From: Rhynchonema sp. JSB1_4 | Lineage: Eukaryota; Nematoda; Chromadorea; Monhysterida; Xyalidae | DNA length: 64,000 nt | Direction: 5' to 3' | Assembly: GCA_030248065.1 (NCBI GenBank) | Contig: JASAMV010008184.1 | Span: 17,482-81,481, forward strand | Shown here: one piece after another, positions 1 to 10,337 of the stretch | How the letters are laid out: each line of letters begins with the position of its first letter | Position numbering within the stretch: the stretch's first letter is position 1 | Notes under the pieces: model-generated | Database searches by the model: none | Told to the model about the DNA's origin: nothing | What the model saw: the letters and a program-made list of their open reading frames with translations, nothing else | Made by a program: the position numbers and the translations under genes

Positions 1-84
1 ATAAAAACATTCACCAGGTTGAAAGCAAGGGTTCACTTTTCGCTAATCTGAAAATTCCAACATTCTGACATACCGTACTTGTAA

Positions 85-449
85 GGGCGGACTTAGGTTG
101 AGCACGGAATCCGAAATCCGGAAGTATTTCCGGATTCCGGCTTCCGGACGAGTTTTTTTATTTTTTGCGTTCTCCGGAAATATTGCCGGAATCAGATTTC
201 CAGGATGAATTTTGCGGAACACGGAATTAACTTTCAACCAGATTACACTTCACTGTGTTTTCAAAGGAATGCAAAACATATGTATGTATGTATTTCCCAG
301 TTCAGCGTTTTTTCATCTTTCATCCGGAAATCGGATACCGGAAATATTTTCGGAAAATGCAGATGCTGTTCCACATCCGGAAATAGATCAAAGTTTTTGT
401 ATGTAAATATTTCCGGATTCCGGATTCCGTGCTCAACGTAAGTCCGCCC
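85..449. mobile_element. Harbinger-like MITE with CCGGAAT words
   Basis: The ends are inverted repeats (GGGCGGACTTAGGTTGA at the left, its complement with one change at the right). TAA lies on both sides (82-84 and 450-452), which matches the TWA target duplication of PIF/Harbinger elements. The interior consists largely of TTCCGGATTCCGG and GGAAATATTTCCGG repeated in both arms. Two related copies occur at 2866 and 29549. It has no coding capacity. The superfamily assignment rests on TSD length and composition only. Confidence 0.75.
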
Positions 450-1159
450 TAAGTACCGCACGTTTCTGGACAGTGTCAACAAAAATGAATTTGTTCTTAT
501 CCTTAGTGATACCGCTGGTCGTGGCATTGAGTGGCCCTCATTTGACTTCAGGTATAGTGTAATGGAATGATCACGCTTCGGCTTGGCTTTGGGTTCAGGC
601 GACGATAATCCTAATGTCCAACATACATTTTTGTAGATTGGCACCGCCCGCCACGTCCCATCTGGATTCTGGACTCTTTTATGAATCAATTAATGCGCGC
701 ATAAGTAAGAACTTCACCGGATTAGGATAATCTTGAATAAATTTTGGTAGTATTCACGAAATGGTGCAGTGGAGAGTGCCGTGTAATGCAGGGTTAACAA
801 GCAGGTGGAGACCAAATTTTTAGTTCATTTTTTAAATTTTCTCTCTGCTGGTTTAATTTTCTTGCCCCCAAAGGTAACATATGTACTGTATGTATCTGCT
901 GCGTTTGGTTCGTTTTGGAACTTTAGCGAAAGAACCATCAGTAAGAACTTTAACGAGCAAGGAAACAGTCATTTTCGTATGACTTCTATGCACTTTGATC
1001 TCTTGTGTTGGAAAAATTTTGATGAACCGTGAACAGCAACCCGCCGCTTGTTCGCACTCAAATTTTCTGCTGAGCTTTCCCCTGAAGGTTGAGCTCGGTT
1101 GAACCGAATTCAGCTACTCAACCCGCGCTTTTCAGCTAAGTTTCAACTAAACTTCCCAC
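450..1159. other. No gene seen
   Basis: No exon with domain support on either strand. Short open frames here lack splice sites and compositional support. Confidence 0.4.
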
Positions 1160-1553
1160 CCAAACCTTCGCACTCCACCGTTTTCGTGAACACTAACCCA
1201 TGTCCGAGATAAACATCACTAAGGTCAACCAATGCAGATCCCCTTTAGGCCGCGATTAGATAAAAGTGGAATGGCAAATTTCTGCATTCCGCATTCCGCG
1301 TTTATCTGCTCACCTTTGGGGAATTTTGAATTTCTGCAAGTAAATTTATGCTTTTGGTCAAACATCTCAGTTGCTGTTTGCGTTAACACGCAACATTTTG
1401 AGGTCAGCATGCTGGAAGTTGTCATCGTCACCGAAGCGCGCACCATTCCGCAAAGGTGAGCAGATAAACGCGGAATGCGGAATGCAGAAATTTACCATTC
1501 CGCGTTTATCTGCTCACCAATTTCCCACATTCCGCGTTTATCTGCTCCACAGC
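1160..1553. mobile_element. GGCTGTGAGCAGATAAACGC-family MITE, reversed copy
   Basis: This is a reversed relative of the element at 27169-27601, sharing the arms built from ATTCCGCGTTTATCTGCTCAC and the inner stretch around CCCTTTAGGCCGCGATTAG. The right end reads TCTGCTCCACAGCC followed by TAA. The left end is eroded, so the start is approximate. Confidence 0.6.
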
Positions 1554-1686
1554 CTAACAGATATGCATGCCCAGACATTCCAATAAATGTCGGGAGTACT
1601 TGTTCATCAAGTTCCGAATAATGGCAAAGCACATCGTCCATAATGTCGCAAGTTAAACAGCACTGCTACCCACCTTGCTGTTGCAG

Positions 1687-3285
1687 GCACAAAGGTGATC
1701 CCCCATGACTGCATCCAACTGACGGCCGATTCTGGTGTGGTCAGCGTTCGTGACAACGAATACGTGGACAATATGAAGCTCTGTTGGGTGATCCCGCCAA
1801 GGAAAAACCATGTTGTTGGTGGACTTGTTGTACCGGAGTTTTTCGCGGGGACATCTTAGAACAGCTACGTAGGCATTCTGCGAGGATATTTGAACGTGAT
1901 TATAGCGATCTTATGACATGGTGGATGGAAATGTATAGGCAAACTATGTACGCGAACATGAGCTCGATTTCGAAGGTGGTGTGTATTCAAAACGAATAGA
2001 AAGAGAAAATCATCATGCTCCGTTTTGTATTCTTCAACGTGTAGCATTTCCCAAACCAGCAGCCATGTACGAATGTTTCACTATTCTGCCAGCTCCGAAA
2101 TGGAGCTCGTGTTCGTGTAGTTTGCCCAACTGTACGTTTGGTAGCTGATATACACTGTTGGGTGAAAAGCTGATGTTTTCGACTTGTCCAGAAAAAACAA
2201 ATCTGGTTAGAGGAGATTGCTGTAAGAGCAACCATAGAGAACCCCGGAGACCTCTCTATTCCGTGGAATGGGTAGTTTTTTTGGAAAAAAAAACTCCAGT
2301 ATAGTAAGTAAGACCACAAGAGTCAGAAACCAAAAGAGTAGAACACCTGAAAACAACAAGGCCTGTGCCTATTATTCGAAATAAGATATCGATCTCAAGT
2401 TCGCGCTTTGCTAAACTGTGTGGCCATACCTTTCGTCCTTTACCTGTGACCGAACACACCGAATTCAAAAAATACCGGATCTTTAAAGGTGGTGATCGAA
2501 TTCGACGCAACATTCGAGATCGAACCTGATAATCAGTGCCAATATGATTGGTTGGCTTTGAGCAAAGAGAACCTGCCTGCCAGCACCATCCTTTGCAACT
2601 CGCCTGGACAAGGTTGGCGCAGGGCTATTAAACGCTGTGTCGTACGTCAGAAAGATCAACGAATGAGTCTGATGTGTGCGCTGGAGGCATTAAAGAGTGG
2701 CCCGAACCTCTGTACTTGAAATGGCATCGAACTTAAACCAGAAACAGCAATTCTCCACAAAAAGACGTTAGTTAATGTTTGAGCTCATGGGCCAGCTTAA
2801 AAAATCCAAGGCGTTTTATGGTGCTCGAGCTTTGAAAAGTTCGGAGTTAGTGGTTAGGTTTCTAAGAGCGAACTTAGGTTAAATCCGGAATCCAGAACCC
2901 GGAAATAATTTGCATGCAAAAATACAAAACATTTCCGGACTCCGGAAATATTTCCGGAAAAGCAAAAATTCACATGCAAAAATAATGCGTTTTTCGGAAA
3001 TATTTCCGGATTCCGGTTTCCGGATTTAACCTAACGCTGCCCTAATCCCGGATCTATTCGTAACATACATATGTATATCTACCGTATGCACAATTTTCTT
3101 GCAGTCTTGCATTTTTCACAAACAAAGTCAAACACATTATTTCAGACAACGTAGTGTTGTGCGGTGACGAGGTGCCAGCAGGTGTGGCAGCCAAGACCGA
3201 TGTAGGAACGGGCACCACCGTCCAGTTCTGTACCGACGAGAAACTGGCGCATTTTGCCGGATTCAAACTCACCTACTGGTGTTAG
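1687..3285 (+). CDS. CUB-domain protein, three C-terminal exons
   Basis: Exons 1687-1814, 2489-2612 and 3146-3285 join in phase (1/0/1) and end at TAG 3283-3285. Together they encode about 130 residues that form one complete CUB domain. It opens with HDCIQLTADSGVVSV and the C-W pair of KLCWVIPP. The core strand is VVIEFDATFEIEP, followed by the C-x-YDWL motif NQCQYDWLAL. It closes with TTVQFCTDEK and AGFKLTYWC. CUB modules are extracellular binding domains of secreted or surface proteins. The protein stops immediately after the last CUB strand. The start codon and signal-peptide exon were not found; they should lie upstream of 1687. A Harbinger-like MITE sits in the second intron. The domain call is firm and the gene's role is unknown. 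Confidence 0.72.
2866..3042. mobile_element. Harbinger-like MITE, short copy
   Basis: TAA at 2863-2865 and 3043-3045 flanks mutated inverted ends (GAGCGAACTTAGGTTAAATC against its complement). The interior repeats GGAAATATTTCCGG. It lies within an intron of the CUB gene. Confidence 0.65.
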
Positions 3286-3330
3286 CCAGTATTGTGAATT
3301 CCTCTGCCCCTCTCCTATGCAAGTCTATGG

Positions 3331-3442
3331 CTGGAATTTTCGAAACACTGTAAGCAAGAGTTGGGTCGTGTAAAGATCGGTGTTAGCTTTCGACCGAGCT
3401 TTGCACACAACTCTTGTTTACATCGTTTCGAAGCTTCCAGCC
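3331..3442. repeat. Degenerate relative of the GGGTGATATTTTCG MITE
   Basis: Inverted ends GGCTGGAATTTTCGAAAC and GTTTCGAAGCTTCCAGCC enclose GTGTAAAGATCGGTG and TTTCGACCGAGCTTT, which are the words of the family seen intact at 22561, 46812 and 57020. It is shortened and has no clear target duplication. Confidence 0.45.
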
Positions 3443-3522
3443 TTTGTTCAGAATGTTCTCGAAAACAACCGTAAAGAACAAGATACTCGCTTTAGTATTT
3501 TGGCAGCAATTCAAATTTTCAG

Positions 3523-4078
3523 ATGAGCCTGTCGAAACTGATCGCCCAATCAAAATCGGCGGCGCTGCATTCTTTACGGACGTGGTGGCGCCCATGGACC
3601 CTTCCAGGTTGAGTTCCATGCACTAACGGTTCTTATGGAGTCGTAAAATTTGCTCTAATGGAATTGAGGCTCCAGGGCTTCGAGTTCTAAAAATAATTCT
3701 TCGTACCCGTATGCCAGATATTTGCACGCGTGTGACCCAGCGTTCGATTGGTGCGGTAAGTCAGTGGCTGACTACTTCTGCAAAGAGAAAATGTTCGACC
3801 ACGTTGTCGCGTTCAAGTGCGTGCTGCTTTCTTATTTCGCTCTCGTGTTGGTCGTCAAACTCCTTTTCCTGATAATCGCTAAAATAAAACTTTCTTTTCG
3901 TAGAACGCAACTGGTGCATCTGAACAAGGAAAACATTGTGTTTGGCACCGGCGACCCTCTCGAATTGGAATGCGACGCAAATAAGAACGCGTGCCGCACA
4001 TTCGAATACATTCTGTGCGACTATGAGGGCGAATTCAATGTCTTCTTGGACAGGGACGGGCAGACACCGCCTTTCTGA
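3523..4078 (+). CDS. Small cysteine-rich protein, three exons
   Basis: Exons 3523-3607, 3718-3816 and 3904-4078 (TGA 4076-4078) join in phases 1, 2 and 2, giving about 118 residues of a C-terminal segment. Acceptors are ATTTTCAG, TGCCAG and TTTTCGTAG; donors include GTTGAG and GTGCGT. The conserved-looking core is CDPAFDWCGKSVADYFCKE, followed by GTGDPLELECDANKNAC and TFEYILCDYEGE. It contains seven cysteines and no membrane segment. The WCG-x-VAD-x-FC arrangement reminds me of a cysteine-rich family common in plants and algae, but this is memory, not a search. No start codon or signal peptide was found. It follows the CUB gene by about 240 bases and could be an alternative 3' end of it. Function unknown. 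Confidence 0.5.
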
Positions 4079-5350
4079 TACACCCTTTCAATGATCTTAT
4101 AATTCCATGCACCGTAGGACCGTCCTGTTTTCAATTAGAACCGTTCCATTTAAACTGTTTTCTACTGTTTTCGGATGTTCGTTTAATAAGACAGTGAAAG
4201 TTTAGCGATTGTGTAATTTTTTTGAAAATGTGGTGTTGGACGACATTGGAGAACTCGAAGTTTCCCTAACCAAAGAAGTGCTCGTGCAAACCATCGTTGT
4301 TCCAATAATTGTAATTGTTTGTGCGTGCCTGCAGTATGTCAAAATAAAACTGGAGCCAAGCTTAAACTTCGACTGGTAGACCACAATCAATTTTTGAGCA
4401 GTCGTTACGTTACCTAAGTAATACCTTTCGTTGTTACTTAATCCTTCACACAGTGATATTCTTCATTCCCCACAATATAGTATAACAAAACTCCCCCACT
4501 GTTGGCTGTCACTGTTTCGTGTCATCAATTTGTGGGCATGGGTCGGGAACCAGCGCACTGTGGCTCCTTTTGACTGAGTCCTAGCCTCGTTTGGCTACTG
4601 ACAAACAATTGTTGAAAGTCTGTTGCCAGCTGAAGGATTACTCGTAACTGCTGTAACCACAAGAAGCCAGATTAATTATCAGGGTTATAGAGGGCCACAA
4701 ATAGCAGTTCCAAAACAACAAAAGAAAGGTCGCACTCGTAACATTCGACTTGCGTTGATGGAAACTGCTGACAATCATGCGGGTTCAGCGATTCTTTGTG
4801 GGACTTGAACATACTGAGTATATTAATTTGCCTGGCTAGGATTATGAACTTGCAATAGATGGGTCAGAAAGAGATTCTACTTCGCTGCATCAAAGAGTGC
4901 GCGCATATTTAGGTATTGAGCCCATGATTGCCAAGCCGTTTCCATTAGCGCAAATCGAATATCCACACAAGCTGCGCAAATCTGACATGCCTTACAGTTC
5001 AAGTTCCACAAAGAATCACTAAGCATGAACTCGGGCACTGCGGCACGGTCGTATGATGAGAGCAACCTGATGTTGTAGTCTCCTGCGAAAGAAATATTGG
5101 TTCACGTGTGAATCAAGCGGCAGGTGGTTCTACACGACGACGCAGGGTCTTTGTTTCATGCCTGTAGCAACAACCATCTTTCGGTCCGGAAGATTCAGGT
5201 GCAACTGATTAGGCTACAACACGACAAGGCACGACATTTCCAGGTCGTTTCAGCGTTTTCGGCCCGACAAGTCAAGTTTCGGTCATGGGACTTGCTGCTG
5301 CTGTTCACTTATATCCGCCCCAGAACTGTTCAAGCTAAGAGCCAGTGACA
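4079..5350. other. Non-coding, with two inverted, rearranged repeat blocks
   Basis: No gene recognised. Blocks at about 4742-4810 and 4918-5025 carry the same two modules in inverted orientation but in swapped order: GATTCTTTGTGGGACTTGAAC and ATTCGACTTGCGTTGATGG. This suggests a rearranged fold-back element. Confidence 0.45.
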
Positions 5351-5799
5351 TTAAAAAAAATTTTTTGTTCAAAAAAATTTTTTCTTCTGAAAAAATTCGT
5401 TCCAAAAGTTAAAAAAAATTTATTATTTCAAAATTCGAAAATTTCTCTATTTTGCTCTAAAAGTGCTATTTTTGCATAACAATTGCTACTGTTGACATCA
5501 CCTAACCCTACCATGGGCGTATTGGGTGCAATAATCGTTGTTTTGTGGCATCCAGAGACACAGTGCACACATTCACAGGGACTCTCATATGACCACACAC
5601 GTACATGTGACTGGGTGGGCATTTATTTATCAATGCCCCAGACCCGAAAGGAGTGATTCGATGTGATATTCACTCTAATTTCACACTTTATACAGCTTAT
5701 TTGCATTGGTCGTGTACCTAGACGTCATAATTTTACCCAAAATTCCCATCCCGAATATCAGAAAGCCATACCACCACACCCGCACAACCTGGGGAAGGG

Positions 5800-6293
5800 C
5801 AGGGTTGGGCAAAAAAAACGACGGCGTTTTTTCTTTAAAAAACGACGTTTTTTTTAAAAAAGCGCCTGGGTCGTTTTTCGTTTTTTTTAAATCCTGAATT
5901 TCCTTGATTTTCCCTGATTTTTCAGGGAATGTATCCTGATTATCAAGGAAAATCAATTTTTTTGTCCCATTTTTTTCAAAAAATTTTCGACCAATTTTTA
6001 CTTTGTCGAGATACGTCGATATACGGAGTTTGACTTTCAGTGATGACCCCGACCAAAGTTGGTCCCACGATGCGGGTCTGATATGGGATCTTAGCAACTC
6101 ACTAGAAAAGGGTTGAAACCCGTTTATTTTGCCTCAGAACACATAGAATTACTTCATTTAACCACGTTTTCTTCCCAACATGAGCGTTTTCCCATTTTTT
6201 GGTGCCATATTTTGGTCATCTGGGCGTTTTAAAAAAACGTTTTTTTTTAAAAAAACTATTTTTTGAAAAAAAAACGTTTTTTGCCCAACCCTG
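5800..6293. mobile_element. Non-autonomous hAT, CAGGGTTGGGC family
   Basis: The ends are CAGGGTTGGGCAAAAAAA and its complement. An exact 8-bp duplication GGGAAGGG lies at 5792-5799 and 6294-6301, the hAT hallmark. The subterminal parts are long A/T runs alternating with ACGTTTTTT words. The open frame on the minus strand inside it shows no transposase feature. An orthologous copy at the same site is at 11075-11569. Confidence 0.85.
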
Positions 6294-7088
6294 GGGAAGG
6301 GTATAGGTGTATACCTGACTATGGCTGGTACTTATCGACCATTGGATAGCATGGTTTTCGTATCACCTGTGCTTTATATGCACTTCGTGGCAGAAAAATT
6401 CCACTATTTTTTCTTCAGCGCACATTTTTCTCCGTTTCAGGCGGTTTTTGGCTGCAATAAAAAATTTTTTAACTATAAATAGCCTTTTTTTTAAATGGCT
6501 TCGTAATAAAATTTTTTTGTTAACCACTGGACCAAAGGACCAAACTGGGCGGGCATGGACAACATTGCAAATATAACTTCTCATATGGATGAATCTCGCA
6601 TGAAAAAAAATGTTGACAAAAGTGGTCTTCCTGAAAGTCAAAGGCAATTTAATTTGAATTAAGAATCAAGGAAAATCTGCCATTTTCCAGAATAAAAAAC
6701 GATTTTTTGCTTTTTCCCTGTTGCATAGTGCTTTGTGTATGAGTCATGTACACTTCCAACTTATTACCTGGCCCGAAAGGACGGGCGCAAACTTATGCGC
6801 TGGGAATGAATAACCCAAGTAACAACCATCCCGACTGATACATTATTGTTGCCTTTCTTGAGATACAGTATCCTTTGATTGTTTGACCTGGAAGTTATAG
6901 AGATGTGTTTTGCGATTTTGTGCTTCTCACTTGGTACGTTGAAAGTCGATATAGGGTATTTTTGCCTGTCATAAAACTCGCGATCGCCAACAAAGAAACG
7001 ATGTTATAGTTGTGCAGTAGTCTCATGTGTTCAATTTTACTTAGAATCAGGGAAGTGTATCTTTTTAGGGACATTACTTGCCCCGACG

Positions 7089-7352
7089 ATGGATGCGTGG
7101 ACCATTTATCGGCATGTCCTAACGGTGTCAAGCTACGTTCGCAGAATTTCCATTCCCGTTTACACCGTGTTCGGTATCGTACTCGTGTGGAATCGTCGCG
7201 TCAAGCCACAGACTGGCAGCAAGTACCAAAACACATACAATGCGCTTACGTCCTCCTATTACACCATCATACTGGCCATTTGCGTTTGCGACGTCTATAA
7301 TCAGTTTCACGCTGCGATTCTATATGTGCTGATGGCCAAACTTACAGTGACA
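7089..7352 (+). pseudogene. Seven-helix receptor first exon, duplicated fragment
   Basis: This is a near-identical copy of the exon at 12369-12632, encoding 88 residues with TM1 and TM2 and ending at the same GTAAGC donor. The following TM3 exon, present in copy 2, is deleted here, and no further receptor exon follows before copy 2 begins. It cannot make a complete receptor alone. It could be spliced onto downstream exons as an alternative first exon, or be an allelic copy misplaced by assembly. Confidence 0.65.
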
Positions 7353-7478
7353 GTAAGCTTCATACTTATTGCTCTAAAATGAACGATGCGTTGGCATAGC
7401 CTCTTTTTTATTACAATCCTTTTAGTTAGCACAAGCAACTGACCTGACTCGACCGCACCTGCCAAGCTATTCTGTGAC

Positions 7479-8041
7479 CAGGGTTGAAAAAAATTTTGCT
7501 TTCAGACAAGTTTTTTGGGAAAAGTCTCAGATTCGGGGAAATTATTTATCAAGTTTGCCTAAAAAGCGCGCAAAACGCGACAAAATGCAACTTTAATTGA
7601 CAAGTCACTTTTGTGACTTGGTTTGCGTCACTTATGAAGGGTGTTTACGTCATTTCGATGCGCGCACCAACAGTCGAATGGTCGAATAAGCAAGATTCAC
7701 TGATAAACTATACAGAATTGAGAATACAAGCTGGGTAGCTGACTCAGTCGTATATGACCGACCCGATGAGGTATGACATCCAAGAACCACGTATGTACGT
7801 ATACATGCATACTACTGTGTCTCGTGCATCACGGGAAGGTATAATAACATCATTTTGGTGCACCCATGGTACCAAATACATGCCTCAAAGGTGAATTTGT
7901 GAAGAAAATGTTTCGACCCTTGAGAAAAAAGACAAAAATAATCCCCAAATAGGCGCTTTTGGACCACTTAGAGCATTTTGTTCCCCCGAAAAAGCTAAAA
8001 CAAAAAAAAATCTTAAAAACTGTTTTCTGCGCAACTCTGCT
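7479..8041. mobile_element. Degenerate CAGGGTTG-family hAT
   Basis: It begins CAGGGTTGAAAAAAATTTT and shares its interior, reversed, with the intact element at 25693-26324 (for example AAGTCACTTTTGTGACTTGG). The right end CAACTCTG is mutated and no 8-bp duplication is visible. Confidence 0.6.
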
Positions 8042-8054
8042 GCCAGAACTGCTA

Positions 8055-8528
8055 TTGGTCGCACAATGATCATTGAGAATAAATGATCACAATGATCACA
8101 TATAAGAATTCATCAAATCATCTGATTTTCCGTTCATTTACTCTTAACCACTGTGCTGTTTGCGATTCCACAAAACATTTTCATCTGGAAACAATCTAGC
8201 AGAGTACCCACGTTGCTCGGTCTGAAACATTTTACTGACTGCATTCTTTGTATGTGACTAGCGGGACCCGTGCCTACGGCCCGGCTACAGCGCAACGCCC
8301 GTGCCGTGCCCCACCCCCCTCCCCCGAAGACCCGTTAGCATGCCAAAGCTACCCATGAAAATTGGCCCGTCCGCCCTTCGAGGGAGGGGGCCACACACAT
8401 ACACACATACTACGTCTTCCTGTTTTAGTAGTATAGGTTGCGCCAATGCAACGTCTCTGGCCCGTCACTTTCCTGCTTCACGATTCAGGAAAAAAATTTG
8501 ACAATTCTTATAAAGTCATTGTGGACAA
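8055..8528. mobile_element. Mariner-like MITE, copy 1 (eroded)
   Basis: The left end TTGGTCGCACAATGATC has TA in front. The right end lacks several cytosines relative to the copy at 13888-14374. It lies at the same position in the tandem unit as that copy. Confidence 0.6.
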
Positions 8529-9550
8529 TACAATTGAAGTCATATTCTGCATAACAAATGCAGCTAGGAACTATTTTTGCTTCTGTGTTTGTTCATGATC
8601 AAACAAACAAGTATCATCGCTGCGTCTTGTTATTGATAAGAAAGTCTGTTCGAGGGAAATCAGAATGTGTAGTTTTGAACACAGGCTTTCAGATATGGAA
8701 AGGTGTAAGGCTTCTGTACGCAAGTGCTGTGCTTGGACACTGGCTAGTTGGCGTGGCTTTTGGTGGACGTGGCGGGGGTTTGGCAATGAGGGGGGGGTGG
8801 CTTCCGTTGGCCGAAGAGTGGTGGGGGCAAGAGGGGGGGGGGGGGGGGGCGCGGATTTTTTTGTTCAAAAAAATTTTTTCTTCTGAAAAAATTCGTTCCA
8901 AAAGTTAAAAAAAAATTTATTATTTCAAAATATTCGAAAATTTCTCTATTTTTGCTCTAAAAGTGCTATTTTTGCATAACAATTGCTACTGTTGACATCA
9001 CTCTCTCGTTCCATTGGAGTGATTTCAGCACTCCGCGGAGTGTTAAAAACGAGCAATACCCGCCGGAGTGTTTTGATCACTCCAAGGAGTGCTAAGAACC
9101 ACTCCGAATCGGGAGTGGTTTGGCCGGCGCGGAGTGCTTTCAACAGCGGGTGATAAAACACTTCTGCGGAGTGTTTTCTTTTGTTCTGTTCTCGAAAATG
9201 GTTCAGGTCAGAAAGCAACAACAAACAGCAAAATCAACGCAGAATTTTATTCGAGATAACCACATAACAACAACCATCCAATAATCCATGTTATAATCCT
9301 GTGATATTCATATTCCTAAGCACAAGAGTTTGACGAAAGAGAAAGCGATGTGTAGTGCTGCGCTAGAACAAGCAAGCAAACTCTTTACTTAAAAACAAAA
9401 AGCAAGTATAAGGTTCAGACTGTTCATTTGGCTCTTCATTTTCGGGTCCACGCCCAGAGCCCGTTGAGTCATCATCATTGTTGTGTTTCGGGCCCGGCGG
9501 TGCAGAATTGAGATGCAAACTCAAATGTCGACGCCGACTGTTCTTTAATG

Positions 9551-10337
9551 CAATGTAGTTCCTTGGGAGGAGGGGGTCCCCCTCGGGCAGTGTAGTTCCT
9601 GGGGGGAGGGGGACCCCCCTAAGGTACACTAATTTCCCCGACCAAGGTACACTGGTACACAAATTCCCCTCCGGGTACACTAATTTCCCCAATCTTTGCC
9701 TAAGATGGCCATTTTTAGCCCTAAAATGGGCATTTTTAGGCCTAAAATGTGTGATTTTCAGGTCAATGTTCTCAAAAGTCTCCAAAATACCCCTTTTATG
9801 AAGGATTTTATCCCAAAAGGGGTAAAAATCGGTGAAATTTTCAACCTCAAAAAGTGACTTTTTCCTGATTTTGGGTCTTCCCGCCCCTTCCCCCCAGGGA
9901 GGTACACTAATTTCCCCTCCGAAGAAATAGGGAGGTACACTAATTTCCCCGCCGGACCAGGACCTACACTGCCCTCGGGTACGTCTGTTCCCCTTCCATG
10001 GCACGCCTGCCCCCTCCCCTGTTCGCCCTCCGGGTACGTCTGCTCCCCCAATTTTTGCCTAAAATAGGCAAATTTTTGCCTAAAATACGCAAATTTAGGC
10101 CTAAAATAGGCATTTTTAGGCATGAAATGATTGATTTCTAGGTCAATGTTGTCAAAACCCCCAAAATACCATTTTTATTGAGAGTTTCTTCAAGGAGGGC
10201 AAAAATGGGTCAAATTTTCGACCTCGAAAAATGACTTTTCTCCAAATTTCGGTCTCCCCCCTGGTGGGTACGACTGTTAATTACTCCTTTTAAAAGAGGG
10301 TATCGTCTGTTCCTCCTCCGGACAAGGAACAACACTG
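9551..10337. mobile_element. hAT-type word element B (GGTACGTCTGTTCCCC)
   Basis: Starts CAATGTAGTTCCTTGG and ends CCAAGGAAC-type complement AAGGAACAACACTG. An exact 8-bp duplication CTTTAATG lies at 9543-9550 and 10338-10345. The word GGTACGTCTGTTCCCC and variants recur left and right of a core made of TTTTTGCCTAAAATAGGC. It is split by element A (9588-9971). It is non-coding; the long minus-strand open frame across 9363-10004 is an accident of the repeats. Confidence 0.85.
9588..9971. mobile_element. hAT-type word element A (GGTACACTAATTTCCCC), nested in B
   Basis: Ends CAGTGTAGTTCCTGG and complement. The 8-bp duplication CCCTCGGG is at 9580-9587 and 9972-9979. The core matches elements B, C, D and H, but the word is GGTACACTAATTTCCCC, present about three times on the left and twice on the right. 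Confidence 0.88.

Larger units (their letters stand above)
5351..8857. repeat. Tandem segmental duplication, copy 1
   Basis: The unit starts in the T/A-rich stretch near 5360 and runs to about 8857, where the same stretch restarts as copy 2. It holds a hAT element, the first exon of the seven-helix receptor and a mariner-like MITE in the same order as copy 2. Relative to copy 2 it lacks about 557 bp holding the TM3 exon (junction near 7449) and the 1.77 kb element inserted at 9001. Similarity to copy 2 ends near 8760, where a G-rich stretch replaces it. Confidence 0.85.

Noticed and set aside
5681..6097. 138-codon minus-strand frame, repeated at 11131-11373
   Set aside because: Lies within a non-autonomous hAT; lysine- and phenylalanine-rich translation of A/T runs with no transposase motif.
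9363..10004. 213-codon open frame on the minus strand
   Set aside because: It runs across nested non-coding elements A and B and encodes only their repeated words.
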